Shown: positions 23,942 to 33,568 of the stretch, piece after piece
Layout: each line of letters opens with the position of its first letter
How positions within the stretch are numbered: position 1 is the stretch's first letter
Source of the DNA: Bacteroidales bacterium
GTDB lineage: Bacteria > Bacteroidota > Bacteroidia > Bacteroidales > UBA932
Assembly: GCA_017962375.1 (NCBI GenBank)
Contig: JAGCVJ010000018.1
Location: 62,001-126,000, forward strand
DNA length: 64,000 nt
Reading direction: 5' to 3'
The notes under the pieces: generated by a model
Told to the model about the DNA's origin: nothing
Databases searched by the model: none
Seen by the model: only the letters and a program-made list of their open reading frames with translations
Position numbers and translations under genes: made by a program

Positions 23942-25300
23942 ATGAGCCGCACGGGAAGAATAATGATCTGCATTGCCTGCATTTTGCTTGTGGGCAGTGC
24001 GGGTTTTGTCTCCGCCCAGAATATCGGAGGCAGCCGTCCTTCGTCGCCGAGGAATGTGGAAGATTCGCTGAGAAAGAAGGTGGCCTATCTTGCCTCTGAC
24101 GCTTTGAAAGGGCGCAAGGCAGGAAGTGAAGGGGAGAAGATGGCCGCCGAGTACATCTACAGCTATTTGCAGGACTTGGGAGCTATTATGCTCACGCCAA
24201 AAGAAGGAGACGACTTCCTTATAGCCAATCTGGGAGGCGAGGATACTCTCTACTCCCGCAACATTGTTGGAATCATCCCCGGCTACGACTCTAAGCTGAA
24301 AGGCGAGATGATTCTCATTGGAACACAGATGGATGGCCCGGGATATGAGAGAGTTCGGGTGAACGGGGTTGAGCAGGAGAGGATTTTTCCTGGAGCCTAC
24401 TCCAATGCCAGCGGTGCTGCGGTTCTGATGCAGGTGGCCAGGCTTGTGGCCGAGAACAAGTTCATGTTCAAAAGGAGCGTGGCTTTCGGTTTCTTCGGAG
24501 CCGGAAACTTGTCTCAGGCCGGAAGCTGGTATTTCCTCAACCGGTCTTTCGGGGTTTATGCAGAGGCCATTAAGTTCATGGTGGACATCAACTCCGTGGG
24601 CAGAGACAGCGGCCCGAACAAGTTCCAGGCTTTCATAGGCTTGCCGGACAAGCACATTCTCAAAGACATTTTTACCGTATCCGCCCAGCCGTTTTCTCTG
24701 GGCGTGGAGATTGCCAATACAGAGCCGCTTCCGGCAGACTACAGGAGTTTCCACTCGGCAGACATTCCGTTCACACTGTTCACTACCGGAGACAATACAA
24801 TCAGGGGAACTATCCACGACACTCCGGACCAGCTTGACTATGTGCAGCTTTCTCAGATTGTGGAGTTCGTGTATTCGTACGCCTTGATTCTTGCCGGCAA
24901 AGACAGCTTTGAAAAGCAGGAGGAGGTTGAAGAGGACAATTCGGACCGCATCTACAGCCAGATAGAAGTGGACAAGAGGGCGTCTTTCTTCAAGGGAGAC
25001 GAGAGGACCTTCCTCAGAGACTGGGTTTACCATTACGTGAAGTATCCTGACAGTGCAATCGCTTCACACACAGAGGGAACCGAAGTGGCCGAGTTTGTGG
25101 TGGACAAGACAGGAAAGGTCAAAGACATAAAGATTACAACCAGCCTCAGCGATGATATTGACAAGGAGGTTCTGAAGGTGCTCAAGGCATCTCCGAAATG
25201 GACTCCGGCAGAAATCAACGGAAAGAAAGTACCGGTGAAGATCTCCATTGCAATCGAGTTCAAGCTGGCGCAAGGTTCAAAATTCGGAATAAACAAATAG
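23942..25300 (+). CDS. M28 peptidase-fold protein with TonB C-terminal domain, catalytic site lost
   Basis: 452 residues with a cleavable signal peptide ending about FVSAQ. Residues 40-315 follow the M28 (aminopeptidase Y) fold but lack most zinc and catalytic residues. The AHYDH site reads GTQMDG, GADDNASG reads GAYSNASG, and FGAEEMGL reads FGAGNLSQ. Only the Asp of [10 protein letters not shown] and the His of IHDTPD remain. Residues 370-445 form a TonB C-terminal domain ([50 protein letters not shown]). It is probably a periplasmic binding or scaffold protein, not a peptidase. Co-transcribed with gcvT and leuS by position, with no obvious functional link. Confidence 0.82.
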   Translation: MSRTGRIMICIACILLVGSAGFVSAQNIGGSRPSSPRNVEDSLRKKVAYLASDALKGRKAGSEGEKMAAEYIYSYLQDLGAIMLTPKEGDDFLIANLGGEDTLYSRNIVGIIPGYDSKLKGEMILIGTQMDGPGYERVRVNGVEQERIFPGAYSNASGAAVLMQVARLVAENKFMFKRSVAFGFFGAGNLSQAGSWYFLNRSFGVYAEAIKFMVDINSVGRDSGPNKFQAFIGLPDKHILKDIFTVSAQPFSLGVEIANTEPLPADYRSFHSADIPFTLFTTGDNTIRGTIHDTPDQLDYVQLSQIVEFVYSYALILAGKDSFEKQEEVEEDNSDRIYSQIEVDKRASFFKGDERTFLRDWVYHYVKYPDSAIASHTEGTEVAEFVVDKTGKVKDIKITTSLSDDIDKEVLKVLKASPKWTPAEINGKKVPVKISIAIEFKLAQGSKFGINK

Positions 25301-25314
25301 ACAGACAGATAGAG

Positions 25315-28110
25315 ATGGATTACAAGTTCAATGAAATTGAAGCCAAGTGGCAGAAGTTCTGGGCGGAGAACAAGACTTTCTCGGCGCCCACGGATTCTTC
25401 CAAGCCTAAGTATTATGTGCTGGACATGTTCCCTTATCCTTCGGGAGCGGGACTTCACGTAGGTCATCCGCTAGGATACATTGCCAGCGACATTTATTCC
25501 AGGTACAAGAGACTAAGGGGCTTCAACGTGCTGCATCCTATGGGTTATGACGCTTTCGGCCTTCCTGCCGAGCAGTATGCCATCCAGACCGGTCAGCATC
25601 CGAGAATCACCACATTCCAGAACATAGACCGCTACCGCAGCCAGCTTGACAGGATAGGCTTTTCCTTCGACTGGGACCGCGAGGTCAGAACCTGTGATCC
25701 TAAGTATTACAAGTGGACCCAATGGGCGTTCCTGAAGATGTTCGAGAGCTGGTACAACGCCGAGACAGATTCAGCCGAGCCTATCACGGAGCTTGTGGCC
25801 AGGTTTGAAGAAGAGGGAAACAAGAAAGTGAAGGCCGCCTGCGGATCCGTGCCGGAGTTTGACGCAGAGCAGTGGAAGGGCTTTTCCGAGAAACAGAAGG
25901 CCGATATACTGATGCAGTACAGGATTGCATATCAGGGAGAAACATCGGTGAACTGGTGCCCTGCGCTGGGAACGGTGCTGGCCAACGACGAGGTGAAGGA
26001 AGGTCTTTCGGTTCGCGGAGGCTACCCTGTGGAGCAGAAGAAGATGAAGCAGTGGCAGCTCAGGGTTTCGGCTTATGCCGGAAGGCTTCTGGACGATCTG
26101 GAGAGCCTTGAGTGGAGCGATGCGCTGAAGGAAATGCAGCGCAACTGGATAGGCCGCTCATACGGAGCTCAGATGGTGTTCAAGGTTGTCAATCCGGATC
26201 CTGCGGACGGCAGCAAGTTCGATCGCGAGTACGATATGGAAATATTCACCACCCGCGCCGACACCGTGTTCGGAGTTACGTTTATGGTGGTGGCTCCTGA
26301 AAGCGACTGGGTTGAACTGCTGACCACTGAAGCCCAGAAAGAGGCCGTGGATGAATATGTAAAGCAGGTAAAGAAAAAGACCGAAAGAGAGAGAATCGCC
26401 GAGACAAAGACTGTAACAGGAGTTTTCTCAGGATCTTGGGCAATAAATCCATTTACCGGAGAGAAGGTTCCGGTATGGATTGCGGAATACGTTCTGGCCG
26501 GCTATGGTACGGGCGCCATTATGGCTGTTCCGGCTCACGACAGCAGAGACTATGCCTTTGCCAAGAAGTTCGGCCTGAAGATAGTCCCTCTGATAGAAGG
26601 CTGCGACGTAAGCCAGGAAAGCTTTGACGCCAAGGACGGAATAATGGTAAACAGCGGCTTCCTTACAGGAATGACAGTGAAGGAAGCCATTCCGGCGGCT
26701 ATTGAGGAAGTGGAGAAGAGAGGAATAGGCCACAGGATGGTCAATTACCGTCTCCGTGATGCCATCTTCTCCCGCCAGAGATACTGGGGCGAGCCGTTCC
26801 CGATTTACTACAAGGACGGCATAGCCACCCCGGTTCCCGAGAGCGAGCTTCCGCTGGAGCTTCCGGACATTGAGACATTCAAGCCGGCTGACAACGGAGA
26901 GCCGCCTCTGGCCCGCGCCAAGGACTGGACATACAACGGCTATCCTCTGGAAAAGAGCACTATGCCGGGCTTTGCGGGCAGCAGCGCCTACTATCTGAGG
27001 TATATGGATCCGCACAACGACAACGCATTGGTAAGCTCTGAGGCCGACAAATACTGGCAGGACGTTGACCTGTACGTTGGCGGAACGGAGCACGCTACCG
27101 GTCACCTGATCTATTCCCGTTTCTGGAACAAGTTCCTCTATGACCTGGGCTATGTTTGCAAGAAAGAGCCGTTCAAGAAACTCGTCAACCAGGGAATGAT
27201 CCAGGGCCGAAGCAACTTTGTTTACAGAATCAAGAACACCAACACCTTTGTTTCCTGCGGCCTGAAAGACAAGTACGACACCACTGAAATCCACGTGGAC
27301 GTGAACATTGTCTATAACGACAGGCTGGATATTGAGGCATTCAAGAAATGGAGGCCTGAGTTCGAGACAGCAGAATTCATCCTGGAAGACGGCGAATATA
27401 TCTGCGGATGGGCTATCGAGAAGATGTCCAAGTCTATGTTCAACGTGGTGAATCCAGACAGCATCTGCGACAACTACGGGGCAGACACTCTCCGCCTGTA
27501 CGAGATGTTCCTCGGTCCTGTGGAAATGTCCAAGCCGTGGGATACCAAGGGAATAGACGGAGTGCACCGCTTCCTCAAGAAATTCTGGAGGCTGTTCTTC
27601 GGCGGCGGGGAAGGCCTCGGCGATTTCTGCCTGTCAGATGACGAGCCTACTCCAGCAGAGCTGAAGGTGCTCCACAAGCTGATTGGCAAAGTTGAGACAG
27701 ACATTGAGAGCTTTTCATACAACACCTCCGTTTCCGCGTTTATGGTGGCAACAAACGAGCTGGGCGCCCTCAAGTGCAACAAGCGCAAGATACTGGTTCC
27801 TATGATTGTGCTCCTGAGCCCGTTTGCTCCTCACATCGCTGAGGAACTTTGGCAGATGAGCGGCCATTCTGAGAGCGTTTCATTTGCAGACTTCCCTATG
27901 TATCACGAAGAATACACCAGGGAAGACAGCTTTGACTATCCGGTGTCGTTCAACGGCAAGACCAGGTTCAAGCTCACCCTTCCTAAGTCTATGGGCAAGC
28001 ATGAGGTGGAGAAAGCCGTGCTGGCAGCTCCTGAGGCGGCCAAGTACTTGACCGGCCCTGTAAAGAAAGTAATTGTGGTTCCGGGAAGAATAATCAACAT
28101 AGTGCTTTAA
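25315..28110 (+). CDS. leuS: Leucyl-tRNA synthetase
   Basis: 931 residues from ATG 25315, 14 bp after the previous stop. Charges tRNA-Leu. The class I signature HVGH (residues 48-51, in [15 protein letters not shown]) and EKMSKSMFN (about residue 703) are intact. The CP1 editing domain is present ([36 protein letters not shown]). The C-terminal part ends in [15 protein letters not shown]. Length is slightly over the bacterial norm because of an insertion near residues 150-185. It sits in the gcvT to yitT operon. Confidence 0.98.
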   Translation: MDYKFNEIEAKWQKFWAENKTFSAPTDSSKPKYYVLDMFPYPSGAGLHVGHPLGYIASDIYSRYKRLRGFNVLHPMGYDAFGLPAEQYAIQTGQHPRITTFQNIDRYRSQLDRIGFSFDWDREVRTCDPKYYKWTQWAFLKMFESWYNAETDSAEPITELVARFEEEGNKKVKAACGSVPEFDAEQWKGFSEKQKADILMQYRIAYQGETSVNWCPALGTVLANDEVKEGLSVRGGYPVEQKKMKQWQLRVSAYAGRLLDDLESLEWSDALKEMQRNWIGRSYGAQMVFKVVNPDPADGSKFDREYDMEIFTTRADTVFGVTFMVVAPESDWVELLTTEAQKEAVDEYVKQVKKKTERERIAETKTVTGVFSGSWAINPFTGEKVPVWIAEYVLAGYGTGAIMAVPAHDSRDYAFAKKFGLKIVPLIEGCDVSQESFDAKDGIMVNSGFLTGMTVKEAIPAAIEEVEKRGIGHRMVNYRLRDAIFSRQRYWGEPFPIYYKDGIATPVPESELPLELPDIETFKPADNGEPPLARAKDWTYNGYPLEKSTMPGFAGSSAYYLRYMDPHNDNALVSSEADKYWQDVDLYVGGTEHATGHLIYSRFWNKFLYDLGYVCKKEPFKKLVNQGMIQGRSNFVYRIKNTNTFVSCGLKDKYDTTEIHVDVNIVYNDRLDIEAFKKWRPEFETAEFILEDGEYICGWAIEKMSKSMFNVVNPDSICDNYGADTLRLYEMFLGPVEMSKPWDTKGIDGVHRFLKKFWRLFFGGGEGLGDFCLSDDEPTPAELKVLHKLIGKVETDIESFSYNTSVSAFMVATNELGALKCNKRKILVPMIVLLSPFAPHIAEELWQMSGHSESVSFADFPMYHEEYTREDSFDYPVSFNGKTRFKLTLPKSMGKHEVEKAVLAAPEAAKYLTGPVKKVIVVPGRIINIVL

Positions 28111-28111
28111 T

Positions 28112-29086
28112 ATGCCTTCGGAAAAGAAGAAGGTTTCCGTCAGGAAGCTGATACTGGACTATATACTTATCACAATAGGAGTACTGTTATACACGTTCTC
28201 CTGGCAGGCTTTTGTGGTGCCTACAGGCATTTCCGGCGGAGGGCTGGTGGGTCTTTGCACGGTGCTCAACTATGCCACGGGTATTCCTATTCCGGTATTC
28301 TTCGGTACAATCAATGCCGCGCTTCTAGTGATAGGCACCATAGTGCTGGGTAGAGGTTTCGGATTCAAGACCATTTACAGCATCATCCTGTCCACCATCT
28401 TCTTTGCCATACTTCCGAATATCCAGTGGATTTACGACATCGGCATGAACACCATTCCGGTGGACAGCCCTCAGGCATCGCTGAGATATCTGGTGAACCC
28501 GATAATAGGAGGATTCCTCTGCGCAGCCGGCATAGCCCTGATTTTCAAGCGCAACGGAAGTACCGGAGGAACGGATATACTGGCGCTGATCATAAACAAG
28601 TACAAGGATATTTCTCCGGGAAGGGTTTTCATGTACAGCGATTTCTGCATAGTGGCATCCATCATTCTTCTTCCTGACAAGCATCTGAGCGACGTGATTT
28701 TCGGTTACATCTTCACGATAGCTTTCTCCTATATGGTGGACCTGATTCTTACCGGAAGCACCCAGAGCGTCCAGGTGATAATCTTCTCGCAGAAATACCA
28801 GGAGGTGGCAGACGAGCTTATGTACGAGCAGAACAGGGGAGTGACTGCCCTGGATTCTGTGGGCTGGTACTCCAAGCAGCAGGGCAAGGTTCTGATTGTG
28901 GTTTCCAGAAAGCATCAGCTCAAGGAGATTACCCAGGCGGTGAAAGAGGTGGATCCAAAGGCCTTCATCTCGGTTTCCAACGTGTCTGCGGTTTACGGCC
29001 TGGGCTTTGCCCAGATCAAGGGAAGCCAGAAGAAGAAAAGCCAGGAGAACCGGCTCAAGAGGCTCCTCAAATGGATTGACAGTTAA
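28112..29086 (+). CDS. YitT family membrane protein (copy 1)
   Basis: 324 residues. The N-terminal part has five or six membrane helices (ILDYILITIGVLLYTFSW, FFGTINAALLVIGTIVLG, IVASIILLP) with the family patterns PTGISGGGLVGL and GSTGGTDILALIINKY. The C-terminal 90 residues are the cytoplasmic DUF2179 domain (RGVTALDSVGWYSKQQGKVLIVVSRKHQ). Transport substrate is unknown. It starts 1 bp after leuS and is followed after 6 bp by a paralog, so the two may form a heteromer. Confidence 0.92.
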   Translation: MPSEKKKVSVRKLILDYILITIGVLLYTFSWQAFVVPTGISGGGLVGLCTVLNYATGIPIPVFFGTINAALLVIGTIVLGRGFGFKTIYSIILSTIFFAILPNIQWIYDIGMNTIPVDSPQASLRYLVNPIIGGFLCAAGIALIFKRNGSTGGTDILALIINKYKDISPGRVFMYSDFCIVASIILLPDKHLSDVIFGYIFTIAFSYMVDLILTGSTQSVQVIIFSQKYQEVADELMYEQNRGVTALDSVGWYSKQQGKVLIVVSRKHQLKEITQAVKEVDPKAFISVSNVSAVYGLGFAQIKGSQKKKSQENRLKRLLKWIDS

Positions 29087-29092
29087 ATCATT

Positions 29093-30025
29093 ATGAATAC
29101 TAGAAAAATTCTGGGCGGAGTCAAGGCTTATGTAATCATCACCATCGGCCTTCTCTGCTATGTGCTGGGATGGTGCATTTTCCTGATTCCGAACAACCTG
29201 GTTGGAGGAGGGGTTTCCGGTATCTCTTCCATCATCCTCTACGCTTTCGGAGTGCCGATTTCAATTACCTACTTTTCCATAAACATCATTCTGCTGCTGA
29301 TTGCGCTGAAGGTTTTGGGAAAGAGTTTCGGGGTGAAAACGGTTTATGCCATAATCGCCACCACTCTGTTTTTCCAGTTTGTGCCGGAATTTTTGCCACA
29401 GGACTTTATCAACGAAATAGCCATATCCAACGGCAAGCTTATCTCGGCCATCTTCGGCGGCGTGATGAGCGGCGTGGGAATAGGCATCAGCTTCTCTCAG
29501 GGCGGAAGCACTGGCGGAACTGATATCGTGGCTCTTATGGTGGCCAAGTACCATAACATAGCCCCGGGCAGGATGATTCTCTACATGGATCTGGTGATTA
29601 TCGCCTGCTCTCTGCTGATTCCTGCCAGGCAGATTACGGATGCGGCCGGCAACATTACTACAGAAACCTGGGGAATGAGGCTGGCAACTGTGCTCTACGG
29701 CTATATGCTCATAGCTTCCTGCTCGCAGATTGTGGACATGATGGTGGCCGGCAGCCGACAGAGCGTTCAGGTTTACATCTTCTCCAGGGAATATGAGAAG
29801 ATAGCGGACAGGATAACTACGGAAATGGGCCGCGGCGTCACCGTGCTTACCGGCGAGGGCTGGTACACCAGAAGCGAGAACAAGATGCTTCTGGTTCTCA
29901 TCCACAAGACCGAGGTAGGCAAGATCCACAACCTGATCCGGGAGATAGACAAAGACTCCTTCATTTCCATGGCTCCTGTCACCGGAGTATGGGGAAGAGG
30001 GTTCCAGCAGATATCTGTAAAGTAA
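29093..30025 (+). CDS. YitT family membrane protein (copy 2)
   Basis: 310 residues, paralog of the preceding gene with the same order: membrane part (GVKAYVIITIGLLCYVLGWC, PNNLVGGGVSGISSII, QGGSTGGTDIVALMVAKYHN) then DUF2179 (RGVTVLTGEGWYTRSENKMLLVLIHKTEV). It has about ten extra residues between helices (AGNITTETWGM). Last gene of the operon that begins at gcvT; a strong terminator lies 75 bp after the stop. Confidence 0.92.
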   Translation: MNTRKILGGVKAYVIITIGLLCYVLGWCIFLIPNNLVGGGVSGISSIILYAFGVPISITYFSINIILLLIALKVLGKSFGVKTVYAIIATTLFFQFVPEFLPQDFINEIAISNGKLISAIFGGVMSGVGIGISFSQGGSTGGTDIVALMVAKYHNIAPGRMILYMDLVIIACSLLIPARQITDAAGNITTETWGMRLATVLYGYMLIASCSQIVDMMVAGSRQSVQVYIFSREYEKIADRITTEMGRGVTVLTGEGWYTRSENKMLLVLIHKTEVGKIHNLIREIDKDSFISMAPVTGVWGRGFQQISVK

Positions 30026-30031
30026 TTTTTT

Positions 30032-30064
30032 TACAATCGTAGAATCGTATATTGATACAATCGT
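30032..30064 (+). repeat. Short direct repeat TACAATCGT x2
   Basis: TACAATCGT occurs at 30032-30040 and 30056-30064, 24 bp apart, with a partial GAATCGT between. AT-rich stretch just after the yitT stop. No function is evident. Confidence 0.35.
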
Positions 30065-30100
30065 GTAATTAACAAATAATCAACATCTTATTTTGTTTTT

Positions 30101-30126
30101 AAAGAGCACCTTAGGGGGTGCTCTTT
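30101..30126 (+). terminator. Intrinsic terminator of the gcvT-leuS-yitT operon
   Basis: 10-bp perfect stem AAAGAGCACC / GGTGCTCTTT, 6-nt loop TTAGGG, followed by TATTTTTGTGTTTTTT. The A-rich left flank means it could also work in the other direction. Confidence 0.88.
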
Positions 30127-30150
30127 TATTTTTGTGTTTTTTCAAAACAC
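30127..30150 (+). promoter_or_regulatory. Promoter with start-site inverted repeat for AraC-type gene
   Basis: -7 box TATTTTTG at 30127-30134, then a perfect 7-bp inverted repeat GTGTTTT-TTC-AAAACAC at 30134-30150 that spans the predicted transcription start, 6 bp before the ATG. A possible autoregulatory operator. Confidence 0.45.
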
Positions 30151-30156
30151 AGCATT

Positions 30157-30744
30157 ATGAACATCTTATCAAAAACAAAAACAATGATTGGAAAAATCTT
30201 CACCAACAAGAGAAAAACAGAAGAATTCAAAGGATCAGTTTCACAGGAAAAGGCGGAAATACCAATTGACCCGCTGATGCCCGTGAAGGAATATGCCGTC
30301 AGCGGCGGAGACACCTCCTTCCTTTACGAAAGCGGCGAAGTGCTGGAGATTGCAAACAGGCTGCTCCTGCACATGGAAAACGCCAAGCCGTATCTTAATC
30401 CCAAGCTCAAGCTCGACGACATGGCGGAAACCCTGAACACCAACCGAAGCTATCTTTCAAGAACGGTTAACGGCTATATGCGACTCAATTTCAGCCAGCT
30501 GTGCAACTATTTCAGGGTGAGGGAGGCTTGTGTGGTTTATCTCCGGAATCCCGGCCTCAGCAAGAAAGAATGGATAAAGCGGTCTGGCTTCAGTTCGCTG
30601 TCCTCCTTTGCCGGAAATTTCAGCAAATATACCGGAATGTCTCCGGCCCGGTGGCAAAAAGACGTGCTGCAGAGAATAAAGAACAAGGAACTCCTTACTG
30701 CAGACGACTATATCAAAAGTTTCAGATGTACTTTATATCGTTGA
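30157..30744 (+). CDS. Small AraC-type HTH regulator (copy 1)
   Basis: 195 residues from ATG 30157; an upstream extension through the promoter is rejected. Residues about 85-180 form an AraC-type double helix-turn-helix (PKLKLDDMAETLNTNRSYLSRTVNGYMRLNFSQLCNYFRVREA, then SGFSSLSSFAGNFSKYTGMSPARWQ). There is no ligand-binding or receiver domain, only a short basic N-terminal part (KTKTMIGKIFTNKRKTEEF). It is a probable DNA-binding regulator of unknown targets. A paralog follows 1 bp after the stop. Confidence 0.78.
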   Translation: MNILSKTKTMIGKIFTNKRKTEEFKGSVSQEKAEIPIDPLMPVKEYAVSGGDTSFLYESGEVLEIANRLLLHMENAKPYLNPKLKLDDMAETLNTNRSYLSRTVNGYMRLNFSQLCNYFRVREACVVYLRNPGLSKKEWIKRSGFSSLSSFAGNFSKYTGMSPARWQKDVLQRIKNKELLTADDYIKSFRCTLYR

Positions 30745-30745
30745 A

Positions 30746-31270
30746 ATGAAAAAGATTATGAAAAAGTTTTTCAGCAAGGCGGCCGCTCTGGCAAGGCGGA
30801 TTTGGCCCTCAGGCAAAAAAAGCGGTTCTGATTCGGTTCTGGATGAGGTTCTCCGGTATCCGGAATGCGGTGTTACCGCTCCCAAGAGCAAGACTCTGAC
30901 CGATTTGTTTGACAGGCTGGATAGGTGCATAGAGGGCCAGAAACTGTTTTTGGACCCTTACATCAGCCTTTCGCAGGTAGCCAGGATAGTGGGGAGCAAC
31001 CGCACCTATATTTCCAACATTCTTGCGCTCAGGGGAGGGTACAAATACTATATGAACGAATACCGCCTCAAGCACATAGCCTTGAGGCTGGAGAGAGCCA
31101 ATATAAAATGCGACGCGCGCGTACTTTCGGAGGAGGAAGACTGCCTTCCTCCTTCGAAGCTCTCTGCAATTGTGCTTACAAGCGGATTTGCCGATATGAG
31201 AACCTTCCGCCGGGCTTTGGCGTCATCTGGCGGAAAATGGGCCAAAAGGATTAGAGGAAAAATTTATTGA
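30746..31270 (+). CDS. Small AraC-type HTH regulator (copy 2, degenerate second HTH)
   Basis: 174 residues, start ATG 30746 (a second ATG at 30758 is possible). The first HTH is clear (PYISLSQVARIVGSNRTYISNILALRGGYKYYMNEYRLKHI), and the second is weaker (LTSGFADMRTFRRALASSGGKWAKRIR). The N-terminus is basic (KKFFSKAAALARRIW). Paralog of the gene 1 bp upstream, in the same transcript. The 3' end overlaps the convergent trkA gene by 20 bp. Confidence 0.72.
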   Translation: MKKIMKKFFSKAAALARRIWPSGKKSGSDSVLDEVLRYPECGVTAPKSKTLTDLFDRLDRCIEGQKLFLDPYISLSQVARIVGSNRTYISNILALRGGYKYYMNEYRLKHIALRLERANIKCDARVLSEEEDCLPPSKLSAIVLTSGFADMRTFRRALASSGGKWAKRIRGKIY

Positions 31271-32603
31271 CCTTTGTAAGTACCTGAGGGAGGGCAAATA
31301 CCACCACTCTGTCGTATGGGTTAATCTGAGTGTTGGCGCTTGCAATAATGCTTTCCTCTCCTCTGATAATGCCTCCGATGATAGCCTCTTTCGGGAATTT
31401 GAGATCTTTGATAGGGGCTTTGGTTATGGCGCTGTCAGGGTTTGCTATGAACTCGAGCACTTCCGCGTCAGAGCCGTTGAGGCATTTGATGGAGCGCACC
31501 TTGTTGCTGAGGGTGAAACGGAATATGCGGCCTGCGGTCACGAGCTTTTTGTTTATGACCGCGTCTATGCCCATATCTTCCGCCAGCTTGATGTATTCTA
31601 TGTTTTCCACCTCGGCGATGACTTTAGGCACTCCCATGTTCTTGACGGCCACGCACGAGAGGATGTTGGTCTCGCTGGATGAGGTTACGGCCACGAAAGC
31701 GTCGTATCCTCCGGCGTCCTCGTCTACCAGAAGGTCTGTGTTGCGGGCGTCGCCGTTGATTACCACTATGTCCGGAAGAGCCTCTGCCAGATACTCGCAT
31801 CTTTCCTTGCGGGCTTCCACAACCTTGATGTGTTCAACTTTGTCTACCATCTTGCGGCAGAGCATCTCGGCTATCCTGCCTCCGCCCACTATCATCAGGT
31901 TCTTTACGTCTATCTCGTATTTTCCGGAATGCCCGATAAGCTCTGTGAGGCCTTCTTTCTTGCTTACCATAAACACCAGGTCTCCCTGGATGAACTTGGT
32001 GTCAGCGTCCGGAATTATGGTCTGGTTTCCCCTGGCCACTGCAACCGGCTTGTATGGTTTCTTTTCAGGATTGCCGCCGCTCAGCAGGTTGAGTGTCTTC
32101 CCGATCAGCGGGGCTCCTTCGTCCAGCCTGAACACGGCCATCTGGAGCTTTCCTCTGGCAAAGTCCATGAATTCGCTGGTTCCGGTTTCCTTGAGAAGGT
32201 CTATGATCTCGTAAGCCGCCATCTTCTCCGGGTAGAACAGCAGGTCTATTCCCAGTTCGGTGAATATGAGCTTGTTGTCATGCTCCATATATTCATCATT
32301 GTTGATTCTGGCGGTAACCTTCTTGGCTCCCATCTTCTTGGCAAGGCAGGCTGAGATGATGTTGGTGTTCTGTGTCTGGGCCGGGCCTACGGCTATGAAC
32401 AAGTCTGCCTTGGCCACGCCGGCCTGCTTGAGAACCGGTATGGATGTAGGGTCTCCGTGGACTGTTACAACGTCAGCCAGTTCGGCCAGCTTGTCGAGCT
32501 TGTCCTCATCGTTTTCGATAATGGTGATGTCGTTGGCCTCGCGGCTGAGCATCTTTGCCAGATGGCTTCCTACTTCTCCTGCTCCTGCAATTATTATTTT
32601 CAT
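31251..32603 (-). CDS. trkA: Trk potassium uptake regulatory subunit TrkA
   Basis: 450 residues with two TrkA_N/TrkA_C tandems, the normal architecture. The NAD(H)-binding Rossmann motifs are IIIAGAGEVGSHLAKML at the N-terminus and LMIVGGGRIAEMLCRKMV near residue 230. Each is followed by a TrkA_C subdomain (YKPVAVARGNQTIIPDADTKF; AIIGGIIRGEESIIASANTQI). It is a cytoplasmic gating subunit of the Trk K+ channel. The membrane subunit TrkH is not downstream within the window; the next gene on that side is convergent. A -7 box TATCTTTG lies at 32633-32626. Confidence 0.95.
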   Translation of the reverse strand: MKIIIAGAGEVGSHLAKMLSREANDITIIENDEDKLDKLAELADVVTVHGDPTSIPVLKQAGVAKADLFIAVGPAQTQNTNIISACLAKKMGAKKVTARINNDEYMEHDNKLIFTELGIDLLFYPEKMAAYEIIDLLKETGTSEFMDFARGKLQMAVFRLDEGAPLIGKTLNLLSGGNPEKKPYKPVAVARGNQTIIPDADTKFIQGDLVFMVSKKEGLTELIGHSGKYEIDVKNLMIVGGGRIAEMLCRKMVDKVEHIKVVEARKERCEYLAEALPDIVVINGDARNTDLLVDEDAGGYDAFVAVTSSSETNILSCVAVKNMGVPKVIAEVENIEYIKLAEDMGIDAVINKKLVTAGRIFRFTLSNKVRSIKCLNGSDAEVLEFIANPDSAITKAPIKDLKFPKEAIIGGIIRGEESIIASANTQINPYDRVVVFALPQVLTKVNKFFL

Positions 32604-32625
32604 GGTCTATGGGGTTTCTAAACTG

Positions 32626-32633
32626 CAAAGATA
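32626..32633 (-). promoter_or_regulatory. -7 promoter box (TATCTTTG) for trkA
   Basis: Exact TAnnTTTG on the minus strand, 22 nt upstream of the ATG at 32603. Confidence 0.55.
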
Positions 32634-32672
32634 AAAATAATAGCAGGAATACTTTAACTTTCTTTTTTTGAT

Positions 32673-32680
32673 TAAATTTG
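32673..32680 (+). promoter_or_regulatory. -7 promoter box (TAAATTTG) for the HPr-kinase-like/PqqD locus
   Basis: Exact TAnnTTTG, 15 nt before the ATG at 32696. The only promoter-like signal I see for the five-gene run up to dinB. Confidence 0.55.
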
Positions 32681-32695
32681 AAGATTGATAATGAT

Positions 32696-33568
32696 ATGGA
32701 AAAAAGATATTTCGAAATAGCCGGATATGTGGTTTCTCTTTCTCTGGAAGATTCAGCGCTTTGGGAGAGGCTGGGAAACTATAGCCCTTTTATATGTCCA
32801 GAGTCTTCAAATGCTGTTTTGGAGGCCAGGCAGGTGGCTTCTGTTGGAGAAACTGAGCCGGAGCCGCTGCTTGTGTCCGCTGACGAGGGCTTCCCGAGAA
32901 TTACAATAGGCAAGACTGTTTCGGGAAAATGGTTTTTCACCATGGCTCCGCTACACAACCGTCCTACCAGCTGCCTCTGCACGGCTTCTGAGGATTTCTC
33001 CAGTGCGGAATTCGAGATTCTGGACAAGAGAAACGCCGTTTTTTCCATAAACAACGTGATGATGCTTCTTTATGCCCTCAGGACATCTTCCCTGGGCTGT
33101 CTGGAAGTTCATGCGTCGGTGATAATGAAAGGCGGAAAGGGAGTGGCTTTTCTGGGCAAGAGCGGCACGGGCAAGAGCACTCACAGCCGCATGTGGCTGG
33201 AGAACATAGAGGGAACGGAGCTTCTCAACGACGACAATCCTGTGGTCAGATGCCACGAAGACGGCCGGATCATTATCTACGGTTCTCCGTGGAGCGGCAA
33301 GACTCCTTGCTACAAGAAACTTTCAGTTCCTCTGGCAGGATTCGTGAGGATAATCCAGGCTCCGTACAACAAGATTCAGAGGCTGAGCGGTTTTCAGGCT
33401 TACGCCTGTCTTTATCCGTCCGTTTCCGCTTACCGTCCTGAACGCAAGGTGGCGGACGGCATTCACGACTCTCTCTCCAGGGTGGCGGCCTCAATTCCTT
33501 TCTTTAATCTGGAATGCCTTCCTGATGGAGATGCAGCCAGGTTAAGCTTCAAGACAATCTATGGATAA
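32696..33568 (+). CDS. HPr-kinase-like (PEPCK-fold) ATP-binding protein
   Basis: 290 residues from ATG 32696. The C-terminal half carries a Walker A in AFLGKSGTGKSTHSRMWL and the following TELLNDDNPVVR, typical of the HprK-like kinases found in RiPP clusters, where some phosphorylate a precursor peptide. Then come YGSPWSGKTPCYKK and a helical end. The N-terminal 130 residues are a beta-rich domain of the same family. It is the first gene of the run HprK-like / S26 peptidase / PqqD / ABC exporter / dinB. Overlaps the peptidase gene by 8 bp. Substrate unknown. Confidence 0.75.
   Translation: MEKRYFEIAGYVVSLSLEDSALWERLGNYSPFICPESSNAVLEARQVASVGETEPEPLLVSADEGFPRITIGKTVSGKWFFTMAPLHNRPTSCLCTASEDFSSAEFEILDKRNAVFSINNVMMLLYALRTSSLGCLEVHASVIMKGGKGVAFLGKSGTGKSTHSRMWLENIEGTELLNDDNPVVRCHEDGRIIIYGSPWSGKTPCYKKLSVPLAGFVRIIQAPYNKIQRLSGFQAYACLYPSVSAYRPERKVADGIHDSLSRVAASIPFFNLECLPDGDAARLSFKTIYG

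Noticed and set aside
23579-25033. Open frame of 484 codons antisense to gcvT and the pseudo-M28 gene
   Set aside because: Shadow of well-conserved sense genes. It has no recognisable domain or promoter.
26428-27567. 379-codon frame antisense to leuS
   Set aside because: The sense strand has intact HVGH and KMSKS motifs; the antisense frame is a codon-bias artefact.
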